Positions 52,554-60,410 of a stretch of 64,000 nt of DNA are shown piece by piece. Made by a program: the position numbers and the translations under genes. Each line of letters opens with the position of its first letter. The stretch's first letter is position 1. The notes below the pieces were generated by a model. It was given only the letters and a program-made list of their open reading frames with translations, was not told the origin of the DNA and did no database searches. Origin of the DNA: Lachnospiraceae bacterium (GTDB taxonomy: Bacteria; Bacillota; Clostridia; Lachnospirales; Lachnospiraceae). The stretch covers positions 62,001-126,000 of the forward strand of contig JAILGE010000011.1 in assembly GCA_024697065.1 (NCBI GenBank), in the 5' to 3' direction.

Positions 52554-53113
52554 TGGAAATAGGAAGACTTAACGGACCGGGTTACGGTTTTAATATGCCA
52601 TGGATGTATCAGGCAGGCGCGTCATTGGGGGTCAATACCGGTGATGCGGGAAGGATCGGCAGAACTTCGGAAACAGATGGAGCTCGCGGAGCTGATGAAG
52701 TTTCGGGAGAAAAGGATGTTCAGAAGGGCATAGACGATCCTGTTGCAAAGTCCACAGGGAAAAAAGAATGTCAGACCTGTAAGGAACGCAAATATGTTGA
52801 CGGATCCGATGAACAGGTTTCATTCAAATCGGCTGCAAGGATCAATCCTAATGCGGTATATGCACGTGTGCGTGCTCATGAGCAGGAACATGTTACAAAT
52901 GCTTATGATCAGGCGATGGAAAAAGGCGGCAAAGTCAGACAGGCCAGTGTTTCCATTCACTATGCGATATGTCCCGAGTGCGGACGCAGATATGTTTCCG
53001 GCGGTACCACCCACACCAGTATTTCATATCCGAAAGATAATGCGTACGGTTCAAACAAGAAGGCTTTCGAAGCGGAAGCTACACGCGGAAATAATATAGA
53101 TATGGCGGTTTAA
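52553..53113 (+). CDS. SprA-related putative zinc metalloprotease
   Basis: The 186 residues carry RAHEQEHVTNAYDQA; HEQEH at 109-113 is the HExxH zinc motif. Two Cys pairs (CQTC at 73-76 and CPEC at 140-143) may hold a second, structural zinc. KSAARINPNAVYARVRAHEQEH and QASVSIHYAICPECGRRYVSGG fit the SprA-related family, whose members have no settled function. No signal peptide is visible, so export is not supported. GGGAGGTGG lies six bases before the ATG, a strong site. It is the middle gene of three, overlapping the repeat protein and followed by a DUF975 protein after one base. Confidence 0.75.
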   Translation: MEIGRLNGPGYGFNMPWMYQAGASLGVNTGDAGRIGRTSETDGARGADEVSGEKDVQKGIDDPVAKSTGKKECQTCKERKYVDGSDEQVSFKSAARINPNAVYARVRAHEQEHVTNAYDQAMEKGGKVRQASVSIHYAICPECGRRYVSGGTTHTSISYPKDNAYGSNKKAFEAEATRGNNIDMAV

Positions 53114-53114
53114 A

Positions 53115-53831
53115 ATGAAGATAAAGAAAAACGCGGAGATCAGAGCTGCCGCCAGAGAACGTCTGCTGGGTCAGTACAGCAGAGTTATATTGGTTCAGTT
53201 ATTTTATATTTTCCTGGTATTCGGAATAATGATAGCGTCAGGCAGTGGCACCGGAACGGATATCGGTGCCATAGTGCTGTATTATGCCATCACTTTTATA
53301 TCATACATAATCCTTCAGGTATTTATGTTTGGGCTGAGTAAGACATATCTGAATGCCTGCTGCAGGATGCCTTACGGCGTTGGAAGCCTTTTTTCGGGTT
53401 TTGGCGATAACAGAGTTGTTGTCAGTGCAATCATGTTTGCAACACTTCAGTTTATTTTTTCCATACCGGGTCTCATTATGGCGGAAAAATATTTAAGCAG
53501 CGGCAACGGGATCTATGAAGAATATGCGCTGCTTGCTTCTTCTGCGGGAACAATTGTTTACTATATAGTTTGGCTGTCATTTTCACAGCTTTACTATGTG
53601 TTGCTTGATTTTCCGGAGAAGAGTCTTGGTGATTGCATAAAGATGTCAATATGGCTTATGAAGGGGCAGAAGCTTAAATTTGTGGGAATGCAGATAAGCT
53701 TCTTTCCACTTTTGCTTCTTACCATTCCTACGCTTGGACTTGGGCTGTTGTGGGTGATGCCATATATGCAGGCTTCGGAAGCAAGTTTTTATCTTAGTCT
53801 CACCAGCGGAAAAGCGGCAGGAACGAACTGA
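53115..53831 (+). CDS. DUF975 family membrane protein
   Basis: A 238-residue protein with about six hydrophobic helices. It opens KKNAEIRAAARERLLGQYSRV, a typical DUF975 start, and contains the amphipathic block PYGVGSLFSGFGDNRVV and LDFPEKSLGDCIKMSIWLMKGQKLKF; the end reads GLGLLWVMPYMQASEASFYLSL. DUF975 proteins are common in Firmicutes; no activity is known. It follows the SprA-related gene by one base. Its stop codon lies in the loop of a terminator hairpin, which ends the three-gene operon. Confidence 0.85.
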   Translation: MKIKKNAEIRAAARERLLGQYSRVILVQLFYIFLVFGIMIASGSGTGTDIGAIVLYYAITFISYIILQVFMFGLSKTYLNACCRMPYGVGSLFSGFGDNRVVVSAIMFATLQFIFSIPGLIMAEKYLSSGNGIYEEYALLASSAGTIVYYIVWLSFSQLYYVLLDFPEKSLGDCIKMSIWLMKGQKLKFVGMQISFFPLLLLTIPTLGLGLLWVMPYMQASEASFYLSLTSGKAAGTN

Positions 53832-53844
53832 TCCTGCGCTTTTT
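53813..53844 (+). terminator. Terminator overlapping the DUF975 stop
   Basis: AGCGGCAGGA (53813-53822) pairs with TCCTGCGCT (53832-53840) with one bulged G, followed by five T. The TGA stop (53829-53831) lies in the loop. Confidence 0.8.
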
Positions 53845-53854
53845 GTGAAACTGC

Positions 53855-53883
53855 TTGACATTAAACGTGATAATGCGTAAAGT
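53855..53883 (+). promoter_or_regulatory. Promoter of the ribU transcript
   Basis: A perfect TTGACA (53855-53860) is 17 bases from TAAAGT (53878-53883). Transcription would start near 53890, about 13 bases before the riboswitch. Confidence 0.8.
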
Positions 53884-53902
53884 ATTTCTGTAACATGAAT
53901 AA

Positions 53903-54024
53903 GGATCTTCGGGGCAGGGTGAAATTCCCTACCGGCGGTGATTTAAGTCCGCGAACCTGCAACCTTTGCAGGCCGATCCGGTGAGATTCCGGAACCGACA
54001 GTAAAGTCTGGATGGAAGAAGATG
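53903..54024 (+). promoter_or_regulatory. FMN riboswitch (RFN element)
   Basis: All conserved parts of the RFN element are present in order: GGATCTTCGGGGCAGGGTGA at the 5' end, ATTCCCTACCGGCGGTGA, then AGTCCGCGA, the variable arm CCTGCAACCTTTGCAGG, GATCCGGTGAGATTCCGG, GACAGTAAAGTCTGGATG and GAAGAAGAT closing the P1 helix. It binds FMN and should stop ribU expression when flavin is plentiful, through the terminator at 54055. Confidence 0.97.
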
Positions 54025-54054
54025 TAATGACAGGATGTTTGTCTGGTCTATGTC

Positions 54055-54086
54055 CCCGTGTACCGTTGTACATGGGTTTTTTATTT
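54055..54086 (+). terminator. Riboswitch-controlled terminator
   Basis: CCCGTGTAC (54055-54063), loop CGTT, and GTACATGGG (54068-54076) form a 9-bp stem with one G-T pair, followed by six T, one A and four T. It lies 30 bases after the FMN aptamer and 60 before ribU, so it is the likely expression platform. Confidence 0.9.
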
Positions 54087-54145
54087 TAGAAGATCCTTAC
54101 AATAAACGCGGATATCCGCAGCAAAAGAAAGAGAGGATCTTAAAA

Positions 54146-54802
54146 ATGAACAAAGAAATCGGAAAGAGTGCAGTTTTGAACGAGAAAACTTCTGAAAAAA
54201 AGTTAACAGGTTCGGGGGTATCAAGAACAAGGTATATCGCGGTGGTCGGAATGCTTTCTGCCATTTCGTATGTACTTATGTTTCTGGAGTTCCCGCTTCC
54301 CATGCTTATACCGGATTTTGTAAAGATGGATTTCTCAGATCTTCCGGCGCTTATCGCGGCATTTTCACTCGGCCCTGTAGCGGGTGTGCTGGTTGCGCTT
54401 GTAAAGAATCTCCTTCATCTTTTTAACACGCATTCCGGCGGTGTGGGTGAGCTTGCAAATTTCATGTTATGTGCTTCATTCGTCTGGACTGCAGGTATGA
54501 TCTACAAGTTTAATAAGAACAGAAAGACTGCGATAATAGCTGCTTTTGTAAGCGCAGTGATCATGGCTCTTATCTCTGTTCCTACGAATTATTACATCAC
54601 TTATCCCGTATATCAGAACTTTATGCCTATCGAAGCTATCATCGGTATGTATCAGAAGATCAATCCTTCCGTAAACGGACTTCTCGAGTGTCTCGTAGTA
54701 TTCAATATGCCCTTCACGTTAGGAAAAGCTCTGGCTTCCGCTATAATAACGATCTTTGTATATAAGCCCCTTTCACCTGTGATAAAGGGTTTTGATAGGT
54801 AA
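54146..54802 (+). CDS. ribU: Riboflavin ECF transporter S component RibU
   Basis: RibU is the membrane subunit that binds riboflavin and works with the shared EcfA/EcfA'/EcfT module, which is not in the window. The 218 residues have a short cytosolic head and six helices. The block YIAVVGMLSAISYVLMFLEFPLP, PDFVKMDFSDLPALIAAFSLGP and KNLLHLFNTHSGGVGELANF matches RibU. An upstream in-frame ATG at 54035 lies inside the riboswitch region and must be wrong; the ATG at 54146 has GAGAGGATC in front. Control by the FMN riboswitch is clear. A terminator lies 117 bases after the stop. Confidence 0.94.
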   Translation: MNKEIGKSAVLNEKTSEKKLTGSGVSRTRYIAVVGMLSAISYVLMFLEFPLPMLIPDFVKMDFSDLPALIAAFSLGPVAGVLVALVKNLLHLFNTHSGGVGELANFMLCASFVWTAGMIYKFNKNRKTAIIAAFVSAVIMALISVPTNYYITYPVYQNFMPIEAIIGMYQKINPSVNGLLECLVVFNMPFTLGKALASAIITIFVYKPLSPVIKGFDR

Positions 54803-54859
54803 TAAAATTAAGTCAGAGTTAAGAATATATTAATGATTTAATGAAGTCGTATGTGATAT

Positions 54860-54893
54860 CATAACAACTTGTAATGGTCGTTTGGTTGTTATG
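54860..54893 (+). other. Hairpin in the ribU-efflux intergenic region
   Basis: CATAACAAC (54860-54868) and GTTGTTATG (54885-54893) form a perfect 9-bp stem with a 16-base loop. No T run follows. With the terminator at 54919 it could be the 3' end of the ribU mRNA or part of a small RNA; I see no open frame here. Confidence 0.45.
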
Positions 54894-54918
54894 AACGCAT
54901 AAATAGCAGTTTATACAC

Positions 54919-54951
54919 CGGAACGGTCAAGGGTACCGTTCCGTTTTTTTT
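54919..54951 (+). terminator. Strong terminator downstream of ribU
   Basis: CGGAACGGT (54919-54927) and ACCGTTCCG (54935-54943) form a perfect 9-bp stem with a seven-base loop, followed by eight T. Confidence 0.95.
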
Positions 54952-54961
54952 AAACAGAATA

Positions 54962-55014
54962 AGTGTAAATCAAGCAAAATACAGTGTAAACGGGACTTCA
55001 GGACATCCTGTCCC
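54962..55014 (+). promoter_or_regulatory. Spaced direct repeat and hairpin before the efflux operon
   Basis: AGTGTAAA occurs at 54962-54969 and again at 54983-54990, 21 bp apart, or two helical turns. An imperfect inverted repeat (GGGAC at 54992 through GTCCC at 55010-55014 with an inner CAGGA/TCCTG) follows. They lie 50-100 bases before the gene at 55064 and could be the binding site of an activator or repressor. Confidence 0.45.
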
Positions 55015-55063
55015 TTATATTACATAACATACGCAATAATTTTTTAGGGGGAAGTGATTTATC

Positions 55064-56644
55064 ATGGCTTCAGAAAAGAAAAAGAAAAAGAAGAAATGGG
55101 TGAAATGGGTTGTTATCGCCGTTATAGTCCTTGTGTTAGTGATAGTGATAAGAGGATGCTCAGCGAATGCGGCACAGGCGTTATATACTCCCGAGACTGT
55201 TGAGAGCAGGGATATCCAGAATTTCCATACTTTTACGGGAATAGTTGAACCTGTGAAAGAGGAAAAGGTATGCCCGAAGATCGCAAATCTCAAGATCGAA
55301 GATATCGCTGTTGAGGAAGGCGATGAGGTTAAAGAGGGCGATGTCATAATGTATCTCGATAAGGAATCCATTCAGGATCAGATCGATGAGCTTGAGTTAT
55401 CCATGTCTTTAAACGAGGCAACATCGGATCTGAATATCAAGCTTGCAAGGAACAATTATTACGATTACAGGAATAATCTCAACGACGGTTATAATTCAAA
55501 CATAGTTACGGCATCACAGAATCTTGCTTCAGCACAGAGCCAGATGGATACGGCCTTCAGAAAATTCGTTGATGCGACCGAGTCATATCAGCTCTCTGCA
55601 AGTCTTAATGCTGCCGGAAAAAATATCAATAAGATCAATGCACAGAACAAGATAGATTCGGCATATCAGTCAGTTCGTATCGCTCAGGATTCACTTGCCG
55701 AAGCAGATCATGCAAAGAGAAACGGTGAGACTGCCGCAAGAGATCAGGAAACACTTGATCTTGATTACGATACTGCAGAGCACAGACTTGAACAGGCATG
55801 GCTTGATTACAATAATGCGGTGGCGGCACAGAAGGCTACAGAGATAAATGAAGGCGTAGCGCTGGATGATAAGTTCACGGCGGTTCTCGATGCACAGACG
55901 ACGTATCTTAATTCCATAGATGCGTTTAATGCGGCACAATCCGCGTATGAGATTGCGCTTCGAGGTGCGGATTCACAGCTTTCAACATACAGGATCCAGT
56001 ATGATCAGGCTATAAATAACGGAAATGCTTCGCTTAATGAACTGAAGCTTGCGGAATTATACGAGAAGCTTGATGACTGTACCATCAGGGCTTCAATGGA
56101 TGGAGTCATCACTGAACTGCCCAAGAAGAAGGGTGATACAACCGAGCTTATTGAGCCTGTAGCGACAATAACAAGCTTTGACAAGATGAAAGTTGCCATC
56201 AAGATCAATGAGTATAATATGATGGGTACATCGGAAGGTGAGCAGGTTACAGTTACATTAAATGCGATTGAAAAGGATTACGAGGGTACGATCTCTAAGA
56301 TCAGCCGTAATGCCGAATCCAAAAACGGAGTATCTTACTTCAGCTCGGAAGTTGATTTCCTTGCGGATGAAGATGTTCGTGTGGGAATGAGTGTTGAGAT
56401 AAAGCTTATTACCAAAGAAGTTAAAGGCGTTCCCTCTGTAAAGACTGACTCGATCCAGACAAGAGATGACGGCAGCACATACGTTAATGTTTACGGTGAA
56501 GACGGAAAGACCATAGAGGAGAGAGATGTTGAGATAGGTATATCAGATGAAATGTATACCGAAATTAAATCCGGCCTTTCTACGGGTGATACGATACTTG
56601 TTTCACCATTATCATCGATGGATATGGGGCTGGAAATCGGGTAA
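55064..56644 (+). CDS. HlyD/MacA-like efflux adaptor protein
   Basis: The 526 residues begin with a Lys-rich cytosolic head (a short homopolymer run), one membrane helix (about 14-31, VVIAVIVLVLVIVI), then an outside part. A lipoyl/barrel-sandwich half follows (VCPKIANLKIEDIAVEEGDEV), a very long coiled coil rich in Ala, Gln and Asp (about 105-335), the second half (DDCTIRASMDGVITELPKK) and a beta-barrel/membrane-proximal region to the end. Such proteins join a MacB-type ABC transporter to the cell surface. The coiled coil is longer than in E. coli MacA. GGGGGAAGTGA lies before the ATG. It overlaps nothing; the ATPase gene starts after three bases. Confidence 0.87.
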   Translation: MASEKKKKKKKWVKWVVIAVIVLVLVIVIRGCSANAAQALYTPETVESRDIQNFHTFTGIVEPVKEEKVCPKIANLKIEDIAVEEGDEVKEGDVIMYLDKESIQDQIDELELSMSLNEATSDLNIKLARNNYYDYRNNLNDGYNSNIVTASQNLASAQSQMDTAFRKFVDATESYQLSASLNAAGKNINKINAQNKIDSAYQSVRIAQDSLAEADHAKRNGETAARDQETLDLDYDTAEHRLEQAWLDYNNAVAAQKATEINEGVALDDKFTAVLDAQTTYLNSIDAFNAAQSAYEIALRGADSQLSTYRIQYDQAINNGNASLNELKLAELYEKLDDCTIRASMDGVITELPKKKGDTTELIEPVATITSFDKMKVAIKINEYNMMGTSEGEQVTVTLNAIEKDYEGTISKISRNAESKNGVSYFSSEVDFLADEDVRVGMSVEIKLITKEVKGVPSVKTDSIQTRDDGSTYVNVYGEDGKTIEERDVEIGISDEMYTEIKSGLSTGDTILVSPLSSMDMGLEIG

Positions 56645-56647
56645 GTT

Positions 56648-57361
56648 ATGATGATGAATGAAAGCACAGTGGGAGAAGAAATTCTCCGAATGGAAGGAAT
56701 AACAAAAGAATATCAGATGGGTGATGAGGTTTCGGTAGTATTAAAAGGCATCGACCTCACAGTATACAAAGGTGAGTTCCTTGCGATACTGGGACCTTCA
56801 GGCTCGGGAAAAAGTACGCTGATGAATATCATCGGATGCCTCGATGTACCTACATCCGGAAAATATTGGCTTAACAATCGCCTTATCGAAGACGAAGATC
56901 AGACAAGTCTTGCGCATATCAGAAGCAAGGAAGTGGGATTCATATTCCAGTCATTCTATCTTCTGCAGCGTCAGGATGCATGGCATAATGTTGAACTTCC
57001 TCTTATTTATGCGAATATGCATGAGAAGGAAAGAAAAGCTCGTGTTGAGGAGATGCTGACCAAGGTAGGACTGGCTGACAAGATGCATCATTTTCCGAAT
57101 CAGCTCTCCGGTGGACAGCAGCAGAGAGTGGCTATAGCAAGAGCTATCGCAACCAATCCGACCATACTTCTTGCGGATGAGCCTACGGGAGCACTTGATC
57201 AGAAGACAGGCGCTGCAGTAATGGATCTTTTCCATGAGCTGAATGATGAAGGACGTACGATAATCATGATCACCCATGATGCAAAGATCGCATCCCATGC
57301 CGGAAGGATCGTAAGGATACTGGATGGCGATATCAGCGAAGGAAATCTAGAGGATGCGTAA
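56648..57361 (+). CDS. MacB/LolD-type ABC transporter ATPase
   Basis: The 237 residues are a standard ABC ATPase: Walker A GPSGSGKST, Q-loop in FIFQSFYLLQRQDAWHNVEL, signature LSGGQQQRVAIARA, Walker B ILLADEPTGALDQKTG and the H-loop in MITHDAK. The LLQRQDAWHNV wording is typical of the MacB/LolD/FtsE group. Three in-frame ATGs follow each other; which one is used cannot be told. It powers the permease encoded next and the adaptor encoded before it, together probably exporting a peptide, lipid or drug. Confidence 0.9.
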   Translation: MMMNESTVGEEILRMEGITKEYQMGDEVSVVLKGIDLTVYKGEFLAILGPSGSGKSTLMNIIGCLDVPTSGKYWLNNRLIEDEDQTSLAHIRSKEVGFIFQSFYLLQRQDAWHNVELPLIYANMHEKERKARVEEMLTKVGLADKMHHFPNQLSGGQQQRVAIARAIATNPTILLADEPTGALDQKTGAAVMDLFHELNDEGRTIIMITHDAKIASHAGRIVRILDGDISEGNLEDA

Positions 57362-57382
57362 GCTTTTTAGAGGGGAAAAGAA

Positions 57383-58585
57383 ATGCTCAGTTTAGCTGTG
57401 ATCAAGCAGAGCGTGGTAATGGCTCTGCAGAATATAAAATCAAATAAGATGAGATCGTTCCTGACAATGTTGGGAATAATGATCGGTGTTGCGGCGGTAA
57501 TAGGTCTTATCACTATAGTTCAGATAGTATCGGATAATGTGATGAACCAGTTCTCAACTCTGGGCGCCGGCACCCTTAACATTATGACATGGTCAACGCC
57601 TCTTAAGGATGGTCTGACAGAAGGTGATCTAAGATCTATCAGTAATATCGAGGGTGTGGACGGTGTATCACCGACAGTAACTTTCACAACAACATCCGTA
57701 GTAGATAATGAAGTGTATGAAAAAACGGATATCGCGGGAAAGTCGTTTATTTATTTTGAAAGAAATAAAGATATCATCGCCTACGGAAGATCTTTTGTTG
57801 AATCGGATATGAGCGGAGACAGTTATGTCTGCATAGTCGATCCCGTATATGTTAAAAAAGTCCTCAGAGGAAAAGATATCATCGGCAGAAAGATCCTTGT
57901 GGGTGGATATACCTATACAATCATAGGCATCAGAAAAAAGGATGAAAGCATAAATTCTTATATGTCCGACAACAGTCAGAAGGACGGTACCATCATCATT
58001 CCTTATAAGAATGCTCTCGCGATGAGCGGAAAGAACAATGTTGAGAATGCTGAAGTCTATATCAGTTCCGGTGCTAAGATAAGTGAAGTGGAGAGTGCTT
58101 TAAGAAAAGCGCTTAACAGGATCTATAACGGAGATGACGATTTTTATGCAGTCATCAATATGGACTCTCTCATGGAGATGATGGATAAGGTCTACGGACT
58201 TCTCGGGACCATGCTCGGCGGCATTGCATCCATTGCTCTTGTGGTAGGCGGTATCGGTATCATGAACATGATGCTTACAAGCGTATCGGAGAGAACAAAG
58301 GAAATAGGACTCAGAAAGGCCCTCGGCGCCGAGCCTTCCCGGATACAGGCGCAGTTCCTGATCGAATCAGTGGTACTTTCCGGAGTCGGAGGTGTGATAG
58401 GAATAGTTATAGGACTTGTCATGGCGCTTGTGGCAGCGAGCCTCATGAAGGCGCAGTTTACGATATCATTCGGCGCCATTGCACTGGGGTTTGGATTCTC
58501 GGCTGCTGTGGGTATCATATTCGGATGGATGCCTGCAAAACGGGCAAGTAATCTGAATCCTATAGATGCACTCCGATCGGAGTAA
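57383..58585 (+). CDS. MacB-like ABC transporter permease
   Basis: The 400 residues have the MacB/FtsX layout: a first helix (about 20-45) in ALQNIKSNKMRSFLTMLGIM, a large outside domain (about 50-270, with VDGVSPTVTFTTTSVVDNE), and three C-terminal helices (about 270-390) with GGIGIMNMMLTSVSERTKEIG and the final FGWMPAKRASNLNPIDALRSE. The KAL-x-A motif after the second helix is where the ATPase docks. GAGGGGAAAAGAA lies before the ATG. It is the last gene of the operon; a terminator follows the stop by 26 bases. Confidence 0.9.
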   Translation: MLSLAVIKQSVVMALQNIKSNKMRSFLTMLGIMIGVAAVIGLITIVQIVSDNVMNQFSTLGAGTLNIMTWSTPLKDGLTEGDLRSISNIEGVDGVSPTVTFTTTSVVDNEVYEKTDIAGKSFIYFERNKDIIAYGRSFVESDMSGDSYVCIVDPVYVKKVLRGKDIIGRKILVGGYTYTIIGIRKKDESINSYMSDNSQKDGTIIIPYKNALAMSGKNNVENAEVYISSGAKISEVESALRKALNRIYNGDDDFYAVINMDSLMEMMDKVYGLLGTMLGGIASIALVVGGIGIMNMMLTSVSERTKEIGLRKALGAEPSRIQAQFLIESVVLSGVGGVIGIVIGLVMALVAASLMKAQFTISFGAIALGFGFSAAVGIIFGWMPAKRASNLNPIDALRSE

Positions 58586-58611
58586 AGTTATATCGGGGAT
58601 GCTTATCGGAG

Positions 58612-58643
58612 ACGGCCTTGAATTGAATTCGAGGCCGTTTTTT
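58612..58643 (+). terminator. Terminator after the efflux operon
   Basis: ACGGCCT (58612-58618) pairs with AGGCCGT (58632-58638). The stem continues through GAATT/AATTC with one G-T pair, and six T follow. Confidence 0.92.
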
Positions 58644-58708
58644 GTTATCATAAACTGTTAGTATTGAGTATTTATGCGCTTTTGAAGGAGATGGACGGAG
58701 TCGTTGTT

Positions 58709-59242
58709 ATGGAAGCTGATAAAGAAGTAGGCAGTGAAGCGGAAATAAAAGCTGAAGATAAAGAACCGGATATGCATTTTGAGATCCTGATGAATGACAA
58801 GATCCTTTATGATTATCTTGTCTATCATAATTATTCCAAGTTTTCGGGAATCCTTTCTGTATGTTTTGGAGTACTTGGCCTGTTGTTTTTTGCAAAGACC
58901 ATGGAGCCTGTATATCTGGCTCTTGCTATATTGCTGATCCTCTATCTGCCGATCAATCTTAAGTATCGTTCGAAAGTCCAGATGATGAACAGCGTATTTA
59001 AGAAGCCGTTGGTATATGATATCGGAGAAAACGGTATAACTGTTTCACAGGATGATGTGGTTACCTGTGCCGAGTGGGATAAGTGTACAAAGGCTGTATC
59101 TACGAGACAGAGTATCGTGGTTTATACGGGAAAGAGAAATGCATGCATTTTTCCCCGCAGGCAACTGGGAGAGAATCTGTCCGGATTCCTGGCACTGCTT
59201 GGCAAATACATGGATCCGAAGAAGATGAAAGTCAGATATTGA
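58709..59242 (+). CDS. YcxB-like membrane protein
   Basis: The 177 residues have a charged N-terminal part (1-25), two hydrophobic helices (about 45-85, SVCFGVLGLLFFAKTMEPVYLALAIL) and a C-terminal domain of about 85 residues starting SVFKKPLVYDIGENGITVSQDD and ending FLALLGKYMDPKKM. This fits the YcxB-like family of Firmicutes, function unknown. I chose ATG 58709 because GGAG lies eight bases before it; a TTG at 58664 would add 15 residues. The tsaE gene starts in its stop codon, so it belongs to the housekeeping operon. Confidence 0.7.
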   Translation: MEADKEVGSEAEIKAEDKEPDMHFEILMNDKILYDYLVYHNYSKFSGILSVCFGVLGLLFFAKTMEPVYLALAILLILYLPINLKYRSKVQMMNSVFKKPLVYDIGENGITVSQDDVVTCAEWDKCTKAVSTRQSIVVYTGKRNACIFPRRQLGENLSGFLALLGKYMDPKKMKVRY

Positions 59243-59679
59243 TGAATATGGATAATGCAAAGATGATCGAGACATACGGCGCCGAAGAGACATTTGCCCT
59301 TGGAGAGAAGATAGGCAAAGAAGCTGCTCCGGGACTGGTGATCACATTAAAAGGTGATCTCGGTGTGGGAAAGACGGTGCTTGCACAGGGCGTCGCCAGG
59401 GGACTCGGTATAGAGGAACCTGTCAATTCGCCGACGTTTACAATACTGCAGGTATATGATGAGGGAAGACTCCCTTTTTATCATTTTGATGTTTACCGTA
59501 TTGAAGATCCGGATGAAATGTATGAAGTGGGTTTCGAGGACTATTTTTACGGAGAGGGTGTGTGCATGATCGAATGGGCAGAACTCATAGAGGATCTTCT
59601 GCCTGAGGATGCAATGCATATAACTATAGAGAAAGATCCCGGGAAGGGTAATGATTACAGGAAGATAACCATAAGATGA
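59242..59679 (+). CDS. tsaE: tRNA t6A biosynthesis ATPase TsaE
   Basis: TsaE is the small ATPase that assists TsaB and TsaD in making N6-threonylcarbamoyladenosine at position 37 of tRNAs that read ANN codons. The 145 residues have TLKGDLGVGKTVLAQGVARG (Walker A), NSPTFTILQVYDEGRLPFYHFDVYR and the acidic MIEWAELIEDLLPED. The true start is the ATG at 59242 in the stop of the previous gene; a longer frame from 59083 lies in the previous gene. It is followed by tsaB with an ATGA overlap. Confidence 0.95.
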   Translation: MNMDNAKMIETYGAEETFALGEKIGKEAAPGLVITLKGDLGVGKTVLAQGVARGLGIEEPVNSPTFTILQVYDEGRLPFYHFDVYRIEDPDEMYEVGFEDYFYGEGVCMIEWAELIEDLLPEDAMHITIEKDPGKGNDYRKITIR

Positions 59680-60410
59680 AGATAATAGCCATTGATTCTA
59701 CGGGAATGACGGCCAGCGCTGCGATCTATTGTGACGGCCGTCTGTCCGGAGTTTACAGTATCAATCATAAAAAGACACATTCGGAGACGCTTCTTCCCAT
59801 GCTGGATGAAGTGAAGAGGATGACGGAATTTGATCTTGGCCAGGCAGATGCCATAGCTGTTGCGGCGGGACCGGGATCATTTACGGGACTCCGTATAGGT
59901 GCTGCCACGGCGAAGGGAATGGCAGAAGCATTGGGGATACCGATAATACCGGTCCCGACACTTGATGCCATGGCATATCAGTTCTGCGGTACGGATAAAG
60001 TGGTTTGTCCCATGATGGATGCAAGACATGCCCAGGTTTACAGCGGCATATATGCTTTTGATAAGTCAGACGGAGTCACACTTGAGATCATAAACGAGAG
60101 CAAAGCCGTTGATGCCGGAGAACAGGTGGGAAAAGCCTGCGAGGCCGCAAAGCAGAGAAACTGCGGGATAGTTTTTCTCGGTGACGGTGCCGATGCATAC
60201 AGAGAATTGATAAAAGAAAAAGCAGATGCTCCATACATATTTGCTCCGGCTCACAGAAATACGCAGGATGCAGGATGTGTGGCTGTCCTTGGAGAGATCT
60301 ATTTCGGTCAGGGCAGATCGGTCAGTGCGGATGCATTTGTTCCGGAATATTTAAGACCTTCTCAGGCAGAGCGGGTTCGAAATGAGAAGGCGGATGATGC
60401 AGGGACCTGA
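59676..60410 (+). CDS. tsaB: tRNA t6A biosynthesis protein TsaB
   Basis: TsaB is an inactive ASKHA-fold partner of TsaD in the t6A complex. The 244 residues start KIIAIDSTGMTASAAIYCDG and contain KTHSETLLPMLDEV and AIAVAAGPGSFTGLRIGAATAKGMA, the family signature; VPTLDAMAYQF and MDARHAQVYSGIY follow. The length is normal. It overlaps tsaE by four bases and rimI by 14, so translation is probably coupled. Confidence 0.95.
   Translation: MKIIAIDSTGMTASAAIYCDGRLSGVYSINHKKTHSETLLPMLDEVKRMTEFDLGQADAIAVAAGPGSFTGLRIGAATAKGMAEALGIPIIPVPTLDAMAYQFCGTDKVVCPMMDARHAQVYSGIYAFDKSDGVTLEIINESKAVDAGEQVGKACEAAKQRNCGIVFLGDGADAYRELIKEKADAPYIFAPAHRNTQDAGCVAVLGEIYFGQGRSVSADAFVPEYLRPSQAERVRNEKADDAGT

Noticed and set aside
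53115-54145. Coding use of the frame from 54035 into ribU
   Set aside because: It runs through the terminator of the riboswitch; homologues and the ribosome site support the start at 54146.
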